A DNA stretch of 64,000 bases. Source: Clostridiaceae bacterium. GTDB taxonomy: Bacteria; Bacillota; Clostridia; Lachnospirales; Lachnospiraceae. Positions 25,336 through 34,427 of this stretch are shown here, piece by piece. The notes under the pieces were generated by a model. It did no database searches. It saw nothing but the letters and a program-made list of their open reading frames with translations, and was not told the origin of the DNA. The translations under genes were made by a program, and so were the position numbers. The stretch covers positions 1 to 64,000 of the forward strand of contig QXWR01000033.1 of the NCBI GenBank assembly GCA_009911065.1. The letters are read 5' to 3'. The first letter of the stretch is position 1, and every line of letters starts with the position of its first letter.

Positions 25336-26721
25336 ATGAGATTGCCGGAATTGTTTCTGGAGCGCATGAAGGAACTGACAGGGGAAGAATACGGCCTTTG
25401 GCTGGATGCCTATGACAAGCCCCCGGCTCAGGGAATCCGGATAAATCCGGAAAAGATCACGCCAGAGAAATGGGAGAAAATTTGTCCCTGGGAGATTCAC
25501 AGGGTTTTGTGGAATAAGAATGGGTATTATTGCCAGCCTGGAAGTCATCCGGCAAAAGATGCCTATTATTACGCCGGACTTTATTATGTACAGGAGCCAA
25601 GTGCCATGGCTCCGGCAGCCGTTCTTTCCGTACAGCCAGGGGAGCGGGTGCTGGATTTGTGTGCAGCGCCAGGAGGGAAAAGCACTCAGCTGGGGGCAGA
25701 CCTTTTGGGCAGAGGCTTTCTGGTTGCCAATGACATCAGTCCGTCCAGGGGAAAGGCGCTGCTGAAAAACCTGGAGATGGCTGGACTTTCAAACATTTGT
25801 GTCACAGCAGAACCGCCCCAAAAACTGGCCCAGGTATTTGAGGGATATTTTGATAAAATCCTGGTGGACGGACCTTGTTCCGGGGAAGGAATGTTTCGGA
25901 AAGAGCCGGAATTAATCAAAAGCTGGATGAATCAGGGTCCGGAGCATTATGTGCCTCTTCAGCGGGAAATTTTAACGTCTGCTGTGAAAATGTTAATACC
26001 AGGCGGAAGACTGGTGTATTCCACCTGTACGTTTTCCAGGGAGGAGAACGAGGGGAACGTGGAGTGGCTTTTGGACCAAGAACCAGATTTGGAGATGGTT
26101 CCCATTCCTGCTTTTTCGGGAGTAAAAAGGGGAGTGAATGGGCAGCCGGTTCTTCGTCTGTATCCTCATATGGTTTTTGGGGAGGGACATTTTGTAGCCC
26201 TTTTGGAAAAGAAAAAGACTTCCGGGACGGACGGGTTGACGGTCCGGGAAACTCCAAAAAAGAGATGGGAACTTTCTGAAAAAAGCGAAGTTTTATCCCT
26301 GGAAAAGGACAGTGATTTTAAAGACTGGGAGCGTCTTTACTCCCGCCCTTTGGACCGGGAGCGGATGATGGTGCGCCAGGGGCAGATTTATCTGCTGCCA
26401 GAGAAGCTAAATCCTGCATGGAAATTGAGGTTTCTGCGCACAGGGCTGCTTTTGGGAACCATAAAGAAGAACCGGTTTGAACCGTCCCAGGCCATGGCTA
26501 TGGCATTAAAAAAAGAGGATTTTGCCCAGTGTCTCTGTCTGGACAGAGAAGATGAGCGGGTGATTCGTTACCTGAAAGGAGAAAGCATTTTTCTCAAAGA
26601 AGGAGAAAGCTTTTTAAAAGGCTGGGTGTTAGTGTGTGTGGATGGCTTTCCCTTAGGCTGGGCAAAAGCCGGAGGCAGCGGACTCAAGAACAAATATTAT
26701 CCAGGATGGCGGTGGCAATAA
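25336..26721 (+). CDS. rsmF: RsmF/YebU-type RNA m5C methyltransferase
   Basis: A protein of 461 residues. ATG 25336 is preceded by CAGGTGA; the frame is open further upstream without a better site. The SAM domain has VLDLCAAPGGKSTQLGADLL, ANDISPSRGKALLKNLEM, DGPCSGEGMFRKEPE (release Cys) and LVYSTCTFSREENEGNVEW (nucleophile Cys), the two-cysteine signature of NOL1/NOP2/Sun enzymes. The C-terminal ~150 residues form the extra RNA-binding region found in RsmF and its Gram-positive relatives. It makes 5-methylcytidine in rRNA or tRNA; the exact site cannot be told here. The stop TAA overlaps the next ATG by one base. Confidence 0.85.
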   Translation: MRLPELFLERMKELTGEEYGLWLDAYDKPPAQGIRINPEKITPEKWEKICPWEIHRVLWNKNGYYCQPGSHPAKDAYYYAGLYYVQEPSAMAPAAVLSVQPGERVLDLCAAPGGKSTQLGADLLGRGFLVANDISPSRGKALLKNLEMAGLSNICVTAEPPQKLAQVFEGYFDKILVDGPCSGEGMFRKEPELIKSWMNQGPEHYVPLQREILTSAVKMLIPGGRLVYSTCTFSREENEGNVEWLLDQEPDLEMVPIPAFSGVKRGVNGQPVLRLYPHMVFGEGHFVALLEKKKTSGTDGLTVRETPKKRWELSEKSEVLSLEKDSDFKDWERLYSRPLDRERMMVRQGQIYLLPEKLNPAWKLRFLRTGLLLGTIKKNRFEPSQAMAMALKKEDFAQCLCLDREDERVIRYLKGESIFLKEGESFLKGWVLVCVDGFPLGWAKAGGSGLKNKYYPGWRWQ

Positions 26722-28160
26722 TGGAAAAGAAAATCCGGCTGGATAAGTTTCTGGCAGACATGGGAAAAGGAAGCCGTTCTCAAATTCGGGAGGCAGCCCG
26801 AAAGGGACGGATTCAGGTGAACGGCCAAATGGAAAAAAGTCCGGAGCGAAAGATTGAACCTAAGGTGGATGAAGTTTTTTTTGACGGGGAAAACGTTCTT
26901 TTTGAGCAGTTTCGATATTTTTTGATGAATAAGCCAAAAGGGGTGGTGTCTGCCACAGAAGATAAAAAGTACAAAACTGTGGTGGACCTTTTGGAGGAAG
27001 AAAATCAAAAAGATCTGTTTCCTGTGGGAAGGCTGGATTTGGACACCGAAGGACTGCTTCTTTTGACCAATGACGGAGAGCTGGCCCACCAGCTTCTTTC
27101 GCCAAAAAAACATGTGGACAAAACCTATTTTGCCCAGGTGTCAGGAACTTTGCCGGACAATGCCAAAGAGCAGATGGCGGATGGAATGACCCTGACAGAC
27201 GGGACGAAAGTGCTTCCGGCAAAGCTGCAGATTTTAACAAAAGGGTTTGGGCAGGAGAATGGCATTCCGGTTCTTTTAACCATACAGGAAGGCAAATTTC
27301 ATCAGGTAAAACGGATGTTTGAAGCCATGGGATGCAAGGTGGAATATTTAAAGAGAATGTCCATGGGACCTTTGACTTTGGAGGATTCGCTGCTGCCGGG
27401 ACAGTACCGCAGGTTGACAGAAAAGGAGATTGAGAGATTGACCAATATTCAGAAATTCCAGAAGTCCAAAAATCAGGGACCAGAAGTATTGCAGGCGTTG
27501 ACGAACATGGATGCAGTAATCTTTGATTTGGACGGAACGCTGGTGGACTCCATGTGGATGTGGAAAACCATTGACGTGGAATATTTGGGCCGGTATCATA
27601 TTCCCTATCCGGAATTTCTCCAAAGGGAGATTGAAGGAATGAGTTTTTCCGAGACCGCAGTCTATTTTAAGAAAACGTTTCAAATTCCTGATTCCATTGA
27701 GGAGATCAAAAAGACCTGGGTGGAAATGAGCCTGGAAAAATATCAAAAACAAGTACCGTTAAAGCCGGGAGTAAGGCGTTTTCTGGATTATTTAAGAGAG
27801 CAGAAAATCCAGATGGGAATCGCCACCAGCAATGGCTGGGATTTGGTGAACGAGGTTTTGGATGTTCTGAAAATCCGGGAATATTTTCAGGTGATTGCAA
27901 CGGCCTGTGAGGTGGCGGCAGGAAAGCCGGCGCCGGATGTTTATCTGTATGTAGCCGGACAGTTGGGGGTAAAGCCGGAGCGGTGCATGGTGTTTGAAGA
28001 TGTGCCTGCAGGGATTCGTTCCGGAAAAGCCGCTGGTATGACCGTGTGCGGGGTGGAAGACGACTATTCTGCTCACATGGGTCCGGAAAAAAGGATGCTG
28101 GCAGACTATTTTATTGAAAGTTTCGACCAGTTGTTTGAGGAGGAAAAGCCCAATGGGTGA
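26721..28160 (+). CDS. RsuA-family pseudouridine synthase fused to a HAD phosphatase
   Basis: A protein of 479 residues; ATG 26721 overlaps the previous stop. Residues 1-60 form an S4 RNA-binding domain (KIRLDKFLADMGKGSRSQIR). Residues about 60-240 are an RsuA/RluB/E/F synthase with catalytic Asp in VGRLDLDTEGLLLLTNDGEL. A linker of about 20 residues leads to a HAD domain (about 262-479) with nucleophile DLDGTLVDS, IATSNGWD, AAGKPAPDVY and VFEDVPAGIRSGKAAGM, like beta-phosphoglucomutase and pseudouridine-5'-phosphatase. The two are usually separate genes. The frame is continuous with no stop between them, so this is a real fusion or a read-through of two adjacent genes that lost a stop. It is tightly packed with its neighbours. 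Confidence 0.85.
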   Translation: MEKKIRLDKFLADMGKGSRSQIREAARKGRIQVNGQMEKSPERKIEPKVDEVFFDGENVLFEQFRYFLMNKPKGVVSATEDKKYKTVVDLLEEENQKDLFPVGRLDLDTEGLLLLTNDGELAHQLLSPKKHVDKTYFAQVSGTLPDNAKEQMADGMTLTDGTKVLPAKLQILTKGFGQENGIPVLLTIQEGKFHQVKRMFEAMGCKVEYLKRMSMGPLTLEDSLLPGQYRRLTEKEIERLTNIQKFQKSKNQGPEVLQALTNMDAVIFDLDGTLVDSMWMWKTIDVEYLGRYHIPYPEFLQREIEGMSFSETAVYFKKTFQIPDSIEEIKKTWVEMSLEKYQKQVPLKPGVRRFLDYLREQKIQMGIATSNGWDLVNEVLDVLKIREYFQVIATACEVAAGKPAPDVYLYVAGQLGVKPERCMVFEDVPAGIRSGKAAGMTVCGVEDDYSAHMGPEKRMLADYFIESFDQLFEEEKPNG

Positions 28161-30045
28161 TTATTTGCCTGTGAGCCGGGAAGACATGGAGGCAAGGGGA
28201 TGGGAACAGTGTGATTTCGTTTATGTGTCGGGAGATGCCTATGTGGACCATCCTTCTTTTGGGACTGCCATTATCAGCCGCCTTTTAGAGGCCCATGGTT
28301 TTCGGGTGGGAATCCTTGCTCAGCCGGACTGGAAGAATCGGGAAAGCATTAAAGCTCTTGGAAGGCCGCGGCTGGGGTTTCTGGTATCCGGGGGAAATAT
28401 GGATTCCATGGTGAATCATTATTCGGTGTCCAAAAAACGCAGACGGGAGGATTTATACACCCCTGGAGGCATTATGGGAAAACGGCCTGACTATGCGGTG
28501 GTGGTGTACTGTAATCTCATTCGTTCTGTTTACAAAGAGGTTCCCATCATTATCGGAGGCATTGAGGCAAGCCTTCGGCGGCTGGCTCACTATGATTATT
28601 GGTCGGACCGGTTAAAGCGGTCTGTGCTTTTGGATTCTCAGGCAGACCTTCTTTCCTATGGCATGGGAGAGCATTCCATTGTGGAGATTGCCCAGGCTTT
28701 GGACGCCGGACTAAAAGTGGAACAGATTACATTTATAGACGGCACTGTTTACCGGACCCGGAATCTAAAACAGGTGGAAGATTATGAGCTGCTGCCCGAT
28801 TACGAGGAGATGAAAAAGGATAAAAGGGCCTATGCCAAAAGTTTTGGGATACAGACCGCAAACACAGATCCTTTTACGGGAAAAAGGCTGGTGGAACCAT
28901 ACGGTGGTCGCAGTTATATGGAGTATGTGGTGCAGAATCCTCCGTCAAAACCATTGTCCACCCTTGAGATGGATGATGTTTATGGCCTTCCCTACATGCG
29001 CGGCTATCATCCTTCCTATGAAGCTTTGGGCGGGGTGCCTGCTGTGAAGGAGATTCAGTTTAGCTTAATCAGCAGCAGAGGGTGTTTTGGGGCCTGCAGT
29101 TTCTGCGCATTGACGTTTCATCAGGGAAGAATTATTCAGGTCAGAAGCCATGAATCTCTGGTGGAGGAAGGAAAGAAACTGACGGAAGATCCCCAGTTTA
29201 AAGGATACATCCATGACGTGGGAGGTCCTACGGCCAATTTTCGCTTGCCTGCCTGTGAAAAGCAGAAGACAAAAGGGACTTGCAAGGGAAAACAATGTTT
29301 GTATCCAAAACCCTGCCAAAATCTTCAGGCAGACCACCAGGACTATATGAAACTGCTTCAGAAATTAAGAGCTTTGCCAAAAGTAAAAAAAGTGTTTATC
29401 CGGTCTGGAATCCGGTTTGATTATCTTTTGGCAGATTCCAACCGGGACTTTTTGCGGGAACTTTGCAAGTATCACGTAAGCGGGCAGCTGAAGGTGGCGC
29501 CGGAGCATGTGTCGGATGTGGTGCTGGACTCTATGGGGAAACCAAAGAATCAGGTTTACCAACAGTTTGTACGAGAATATCAGGCCATGAACAAAAAGCT
29601 GGGCAAAGAACAATATTTGGTTCCCTATCTGATGTCCTCCCACCCAGGGTCCACCCTTGGGGAAGCGGTAAAGCTGGCTGAGTATCTGCGGGATTTGGGC
29701 TATATGCCAGAACAGGTTCAGGACTTTTATCCCACCCCTTCCACGGTTTCCACCTGTATGTATTATACCGGTTTAGACCCCAGGACAATGGAAAAGGTGT
29801 ATGTGCCGGTGAATCCCCACGAGAAAGCCATGCAGCGGGCGCTGATACAGTACCGGGACCCGAAAAATTATGAACTTGTGGCAGAGGCCCTAAAAAAAGC
29901 AGGGCGGAGAGATCTGATCGGGTTTGGAAAAAATTGTCTGATTCCCCCAAGGAAAATGGACAAAAAAACTTCTTCCCCACCGGAAAGGCCAAAAGGGAAG
30001 AAAAAGAATCAAAAATCTCAAATGAGAAAAAAGCCGGGGAATTGA
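28153..30045 (+). CDS. YgiQ-family radical SAM protein
   Basis: A protein of 630 residues; ATG 28153 follows GAGGAGGA and overlaps the end of the fusion gene by 8 bp. The radical SAM cluster motif is RGCFGACSFCALTFHQGR (CxxxCxxC), with a B12-binding-like N-terminal domain (SGDAYVDHPSFGTAIISRLL). The C-terminal DUF3362 region is IQYRDPKNYELVAEALKKAG with a basic tail. The family is widespread and conserved but its reaction is not settled. The gene ends in a CGGGGAA/TTCCCCG hairpin (30036-30056) just before the tRNA-like RNA. Confidence 0.9.
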   Translation: MGDYLPVSREDMEARGWEQCDFVYVSGDAYVDHPSFGTAIISRLLEAHGFRVGILAQPDWKNRESIKALGRPRLGFLVSGGNMDSMVNHYSVSKKRRREDLYTPGGIMGKRPDYAVVVYCNLIRSVYKEVPIIIGGIEASLRRLAHYDYWSDRLKRSVLLDSQADLLSYGMGEHSIVEIAQALDAGLKVEQITFIDGTVYRTRNLKQVEDYELLPDYEEMKKDKRAYAKSFGIQTANTDPFTGKRLVEPYGGRSYMEYVVQNPPSKPLSTLEMDDVYGLPYMRGYHPSYEALGGVPAVKEIQFSLISSRGCFGACSFCALTFHQGRIIQVRSHESLVEEGKKLTEDPQFKGYIHDVGGPTANFRLPACEKQKTKGTCKGKQCLYPKPCQNLQADHQDYMKLLQKLRALPKVKKVFIRSGIRFDYLLADSNRDFLRELCKYHVSGQLKVAPEHVSDVVLDSMGKPKNQVYQQFVREYQAMNKKLGKEQYLVPYLMSSHPGSTLGEAVKLAEYLRDLGYMPEQVQDFYPTPSTVSTCMYYTGLDPRTMEKVYVPVNPHEKAMQRALIQYRDPKNYELVAEALKKAGRRDLIGFGKNCLIPPRKMDKKTSSPPERPKGKKKNQKSQMRKKPGN

Positions 30046-30064
30046 TGTTTCCCCGTGTTATTAG

Positions 30065-30187
30065 GGAGAAGTGGCGGAATTGGCAGACGCGCTGTAGTTG
30101 AAAACATATATCATGTTTTGTGATATTGACAGCAATAATTTCACAATCCAGGACAGTTTTTTGATGGTTCGAATCCATCCTTCTCCA
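30065..30187 (+). ncRNA. tRNA-Leu-like structured RNA, candidate Y-RNA partner of the Ro60-like protein
   Basis: The outer parts are tRNA: acceptor GGAGAAG (30065-30071) pairs with CTTCTCC (30180-30186), the D arm TGGCGGAATTGGCAGACGCG is that of tRNA-Leu, and the T arm is GATGG-TTCGAAT-CCATC (30163-30179). There is no normal anticodon arm. In its place is a 60-70-nt extension with a mismatched stem CTGTAGTTGA / TCCAGGACAG and a strong apical hairpin (30118-30146: TTGTGA-TATTG-ACAG-CAATA-ATT-TCACAA). CCA is not encoded. It ends 85 bp before a Ro60-like gene. Bacterial Y RNAs encoded beside Ro60 homologues are known to contain tRNA-mimicking domains, so this is a plausible Y RNA. Alternatives are a tRNA-Leu pseudogene or one carrying an insertion. 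Confidence 0.6.
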
Positions 30188-30271
30188 GGAGGGGCGTTGG
30201 CTCTTTGTTGTGGGTGAGATAGCTTTAAGTTGGCAGTACCCTTTGGAAAAGCCAGGGAAAGAGAGGGGCGT

Positions 30272-31726
30272 ATGAGTTTCGCAGATGCAATGAGAAATGA
30301 GGGAAGATTCACCCGGACCGAAAATGGCGCTGTGGCGCTCAATACCACCAGGGATGCAAGGCTTGATCTTTTTGCTGCCATCGGTTCTTTAAGGGAAGCA
30401 GACGATAACCGGATTCACACGCTGTTTGCAGAGGCATACAGGCAGGAACCGTTGGCAGCTGTGAAAATTTTGTTTTATGGGCGAGACATCCGGGAAGGGC
30501 TGGGAGAGAGAAAAACGTTCCGCACAATTTTAAAATATGCTGCGAACCATTACCCGGAGGCAATTCGGCCTAATCTGGATTTGATTGGGGTATATGGAAG
30601 ATACGATGATCTGTATACTTTGATTGGGACGCGGCTGGAAGAAGAGATGTGGGCTGCAATGAAAAAGCAGTTTGAGGAGGATTTAAGGAATTTACATCAG
30701 GGGAATCCGATTTCACTTTTGGCAAAATGGATTAAGACTGCAGATGCAAGTTCAGAAAATACCCGGAAACTGGGAATTTTAACGGCGCAGCGTTTGGGCT
30801 ACCCGGTTTACAATTTTAAGCGGATTGTCCGCAGCATGAGAAAACAGATTGACGTGGTGGAGGCGCGGATGTGTGCTGGTCAGTGGGATAAGATTTCCTA
30901 TTCGACTGTTCCCAGCCGTGCAATGAGAATTTACAATAAAGCCTTTTTGCGCCATGACCCGGCTGGCTACGAAGCATATCTGACTTTGGTTGAAAAGGGA
31001 GAGGCAAAGATCAATGCCAGCGTCTTATATCCCTATGATATTGTGGAACAATATATGTTGAGACGAGAGGGCGAAAACCGGACACTGGAAGCACAGTGGA
31101 AGGCATTGCCAGATTATATAAAAAAAGGGGTCAATGTGCTTGTAATGGCAGATACCTCCGGATCTATGGCAGGCAGGCCGATGGCGACATCTGTAGGACT
31201 TGCCATTTACTTTGCAGAGAGGAATGTGGGAGAATACCATAACCTGTTTATGACCTTCAGCGGTACGCCTTCCATTATTCCGTTAAAGGGAGATACTCTG
31301 TTTCAAAAAGTCATGCACGTGGTGAAATCGCCATGGGGAATGAATACGGACTTAGAAGCAGCCTTTGACTTGGTGTTGGACATTGCAATGAAAGACCATG
31401 TACCGCCAGAGGAAATGCCAAAAGGAATTGTGGTTATTTCAGATATGGAAATTGATCGGTGCGGAAACCGTCAGTGGAGCTTTTACGACAAGATGAAGGC
31501 CCGGTTTAAGGCGAACGGTTATGGGATTCCGGACATCATTTTTTGGAATGTAAACAGCAGACATGATGTGTTTCATGCTGACAAGAGCCGGGAAGGGGTG
31601 CAGTTGGCAAGCGGCCAGTCGGTGACGGTTTTCAAACAGATTCTGGAAAGCTTTGGCTACAATCCAGTTGAGGCAATGGAAAAGGTAATCTACGGGGAAC
31701 GATATGAATCCATTACTGTAGAATAG
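30272..31726 (+). CDS. Ro60/TROVE-like vWA-domain protein
   Basis: A protein of 484 residues; ATG 30272 follows GAGAGGGG. The N-terminal ~280 residues are helical repeats of TROVE/DUF2828 type (DIREGLGERKTFRTILKYAA, GRYDDLYTLIGT, ISLLAKWIKTADASSENTRK, VEARMCAGQWDKISYSTVPS). The C-terminal ~200 residues are a von Willebrand A domain with MIDAS residues DTSGS at 294-298. In animals and some bacteria, Ro60 is a ring that binds Y RNAs and misfolded RNAs. In Deinococcus, Rsr with a Y RNA guides PNPase and rRNA maturation. The tRNA-like RNA directly upstream supports an RNA-chaperone role. Whether it belongs to classical Ro60 or the DUF2828 branch cannot be settled by eye. Confidence 0.7.
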   Translation: MSFADAMRNEGRFTRTENGAVALNTTRDARLDLFAAIGSLREADDNRIHTLFAEAYRQEPLAAVKILFYGRDIREGLGERKTFRTILKYAANHYPEAIRPNLDLIGVYGRYDDLYTLIGTRLEEEMWAAMKKQFEEDLRNLHQGNPISLLAKWIKTADASSENTRKLGILTAQRLGYPVYNFKRIVRSMRKQIDVVEARMCAGQWDKISYSTVPSRAMRIYNKAFLRHDPAGYEAYLTLVEKGEAKINASVLYPYDIVEQYMLRREGENRTLEAQWKALPDYIKKGVNVLVMADTSGSMAGRPMATSVGLAIYFAERNVGEYHNLFMTFSGTPSIIPLKGDTLFQKVMHVVKSPWGMNTDLEAAFDLVLDIAMKDHVPPEEMPKGIVVISDMEIDRCGNRQWSFYDKMKARFKANGYGIPDIIFWNVNSRHDVFHADKSREGVQLASGQSVTVFKQILESFGYNPVEAMEKVIYGERYESITVE

Positions 31727-31761
31727 AAAAACAGACACAAGGGAAAGGCAGGAGAAAGGAA

Positions 31762-32580
31762 ATGAGGATTGGAATTGTCACCGGGGCTTCCTCCGGTATG
31801 GGGCGGGAGGCAGTCATCCAGATCGCAGATCGATTTGGAGAAAAGAAAATCCAGGAGATATGGGTGATTGCCAGACGTCTGGAAAGACTGGAGGAGCTAA
31901 GAAAGCAGGTTCCGGTTCCCTTGCGGGTGTTTCCTCTGGATTTGACAGAGGAGAATGCTTTGGATATACTTAGGAGGGAGCTAAAAGAAAGAAAACCAAA
32001 GGTGAGCATTCTGGTAAATGCCGCCGGATATGGGAATTTGGGAAATGTAGGTGACGGAGATCTTCTTGAGGAAACTGGCATGGTGCGCTTAAACTGTGAA
32101 GCTTTGTGCGGCGTTACCCATGTGGTTCTTCCCTTTATGTCCGATCATGGAAGGATTTTGTTGTTTGCTTCGGCAGCAGGATTTTTGCCCCAGCCCGGAT
32201 TTGCCGTCTATGCAGCGACCAAGGCATTTGTAATCAGCTTTGGGCGGGCGTTAAACCAGGAACTGAAGCACAGAGATATTGTGGTGACTTCCATCTGTCC
32301 AGGACCCGTAAACACGGAATTTTTTGATCGGGAGGGCATGGCCGGGGATTTTCCTTTTTATAAAAAACTTGTTATGGCCAATTGTAAAAAGGTGGTCAAA
32401 AAGGCTTTAAAGGAGAGTATGATGGGCAAGGAACTTTCCGTCTATGGGATGGGAATTAAGATGTTTTTTGTTTTGTCCAAAATCATTCCCCATGGATTGC
32501 TTCTTTGGGGGATGGAAGGTATGTCTGGTTTTGATAAAACCAAATCCGGCAGCCAAAACAAGCCGGAGGTTTCGGAATGA
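31762..32580 (+). CDS. short-chain dehydrogenase/reductase
   Basis: A protein of 272 residues; ATG 31762 follows GGAGAAAGG. It has the classical SDR layout: cofactor motif TGASSGMGREAV, LVNAAGYGNLG (the NNAG-equivalent NAAG), catalytic Ser in LLFASAAGFL and Y-x-x-x-K in YAATKAFVISF, then ICPGPVNTEF. A C-terminal hydrophobic stretch (MFFVLSKIIPHGLLLWGM) suggests membrane association, as in DltE/YqjQ-type members. The substrate is unknown. Its stop overlaps the start of the next gene (ATGA), so the two are translationally coupled. Confidence 0.85.
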   Translation: MRIGIVTGASSGMGREAVIQIADRFGEKKIQEIWVIARRLERLEELRKQVPVPLRVFPLDLTEENALDILRRELKERKPKVSILVNAAGYGNLGNVGDGDLLEETGMVRLNCEALCGVTHVVLPFMSDHGRILLFASAAGFLPQPGFAVYAATKAFVISFGRALNQELKHRDIVVTSICPGPVNTEFFDREGMAGDFPFYKKLVMANCKKVVKKALKESMMGKELSVYGMGIKMFFVLSKIIPHGLLLWGMEGMSGFDKTKSGSQNKPEVSE

Positions 32581-33140
32581 AACGGGAAAAAGGACAATAT
32601 GGATATCGGGATAAGATACGTCAGATTCGCTTGGTAATTACTTTGGTACTTGTGGCGGCTATTCTTGCACAGCTGGGTGGCCGATGGTTCACAGACAATC
32701 CGGCAGCAAAAAATATTTTGACGGTCATGGCGATTTTAACGGTTCTTCCTATGGCAAATATGGCGTCCCCTCTTTTGGCATCCTGGCGTTACCGGACGCC
32801 GCCCAGGGAATTTTATGAGAAGGTTCTTCCCTATGAAGAGAAATGCAAAATTCTCTATGATCTCATTCTTACCACAAAAGAGTTTGTACTGCCCATGGAT
32901 GCGATTGCAGTCCATCCTCATGGAGTGTATGCTTACTGCACAGGAAAAAACCGAAAGGCGAAAGAAGCAGAGAAGGCTTTAAACGAGCTTTTTAAGGCCA
33001 GTCGCCTGGAACCCAATATCCGGATTTTGTGGGATGAGAAAAGTTTTTTTAAACGATTGGAAAGCTTAAAGCCAGCAGATGGGGATGAGGATGGAACCAT
33101 AGAATATGAAGGGAATGTGCTGAAAAGTTTGTCCATGTAA
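32577..33140 (+). CDS. hypothetical two-helix membrane protein
   Basis: A protein of 187 residues; ATG 32577 overlaps the dehydrogenase stop by 4 bp. Two membrane segments (VITLVLVAAILAQLGGRWF and NILTVMAILTVLPMANMASP) are followed by a soluble domain of about 120 residues with IAVHPHGVYAYCTGKNRKAK and LEPNIRILWDEKSFFKRLES. I do not recognise the family. Coupling to the dehydrogenase suggests a shared role at the membrane. Confidence 0.65.
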   Translation: MKREKGQYGYRDKIRQIRLVITLVLVAAILAQLGGRWFTDNPAAKNILTVMAILTVLPMANMASPLLASWRYRTPPREFYEKVLPYEEKCKILYDLILTTKEFVLPMDAIAVHPHGVYAYCTGKNRKAKEAEKALNELFKASRLEPNIRILWDEKSFFKRLESLKPADGDEDGTIEYEGNVLKSLSM

Positions 33141-33184
33141 ATGAGTGCTATCATGTTAAGGGATGGAAAGAAGTCCTCATAAAA

Positions 33185-33224
33185 AACGGGAGAATGTGTA
33201 TGAAAACGTTCCCCCGTTCTTTTT
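33185..33224 (+). terminator. terminator after the dehydrogenase operon
   Basis: AACGGGAGAA pairs with TTCCCCCGTT with one mismatch, followed by CTTTTTAT. It lies 45 bp after the stop at 33140. The rest of 33141-33384 shows no gene. Confidence 0.6.
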
Positions 33225-33384
33225 ATGGGGACTTTGTGGCGCTGCTTTGCGTTGTGTAAAGGGGGTTAGGTGATGGAAAGTTTCTGTCATGGAAAAGAAA
33301 AGTTTGTGTTTTATGAAAAAATTCGTTATACTAGAGTGTGTCGAAAGACAATGAAAAAATCCGGTCAGAAAGGGGCTGTCTCAT

Positions 33385-34392
33385 ATGGGACGTGCAGTGG
33401 GAGTTGGACACCAGGATTTTGAGGTGGTGCGAAAAGAGACAGGAAGTATGGGAAGCTTTGGAGGAATACGGACTGTCAGAAAATAAAGAAAAGGTAAAAC
33501 AATGGTATGATGGTTTTATTTTTGGAAAACAGAGAGAGATTTATAATCCCTGGTCTATTACGAATTATCTTAAGACGCAAACCTTATCCAGTTACTGGAC
33601 AAATTCCAGTTCCAACCGTCTGGTGGGAACGCTGATTCAGGAAGGAAGTAAAAATCTCAAAATTTCTTTTGAACGTCTTTTACAGGGGGAGAGTATTACC
33701 ACGGAGATGGATGAACAGATTGTTTATGACCAGCTGAATGAGGAGGCGGCCGTTTGGAGTTTGCTCCTTGCCAGCGGGTATTTAAAAGTAGAAAAGTTTG
33801 AGGCTTACATGACGAATTTCGGAGAATGGAAGCAGGAATATGAATTGAAACTGACAAATTTTGAGGTAAAAGTTATGTTTCGGAACATGGTGCGGAATGG
33901 TTTGACAATGCTGCTTCTGTTTACAATAATTTTATCAAAGCATTGCTGGAGGGAAATGGAAAGGCCATGAATACTTACATGAATAAAGTGGCTATGACCA
34001 CCTTTAGCTATTTTGATACTGGGAAGAATCCTTCTAAAGAACCGGAACGTTTTTATCATGGATTTGTGCTAGGTCTTATGGTAGAACTGGCAGACCGGTT
34101 TGTTTTGACTTCCAATCAAGAGAGCGGGTTTGGCAGATACGATGTGATGCTGGAGCCAAGAAAACAGGGGGATTTAGGAATTATTTTGGAATTTAAAGTA
34201 CAGGACACAGATGAGGAAAAGGAACTGACAGATACAGTAAAAGAGGCGCTAAAGCAGATTGACAAGCAGCAATATGAAGCCATTCTTGTGGAAAAGGGAG
34301 TTTCAAAAGATAAAATACGTAAGTATGGATTTGCTTTCAGCGGGAAGAACGTATTGATTGGAGATGATTCCAGGAAAAGAGCTTCTTCCTAG
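33385..34392 (+). pseudogene. AAA-ATPase/PD-(D/E)XK-like gene with internal deletion and frameshift
   Basis: ATG 33385 begins MGRAVGVGHQDFEVVRKE, the N-terminus of the family member at 62985. It is then joined, out of frame, to QEVWEALEEYGLSENKEK, which corresponds to residues near 250 there. The whole ATPase core with Walker A is missing. A second frameshift near 33895 (VMFRNMVRE/WFDNAASVYNNF) breaks the C-terminal half. The nuclease part (GRYDVMLEP, IILEFKVQD) remains. It is a decayed, internally deleted copy. Confidence 0.75.
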
Positions 34393-34427
34393 TTTGATCC
34401 ATACTTTAGAAGGGAAGGGGACTAGAC

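Noticed and set aside
29531..30178. A 215-codon minus-strand frame over the YgiQ gene end and the tRNA-like RNA
   Set aside because: No start site, biased composition, and it crosses a structured RNA.
30065..30187. Ordinary functional tRNA-Leu
   Set aside because: No 5-bp anticodon stem with a 7-nt loop can be formed at the expected place, and the insert is far longer than any class II variable arm.
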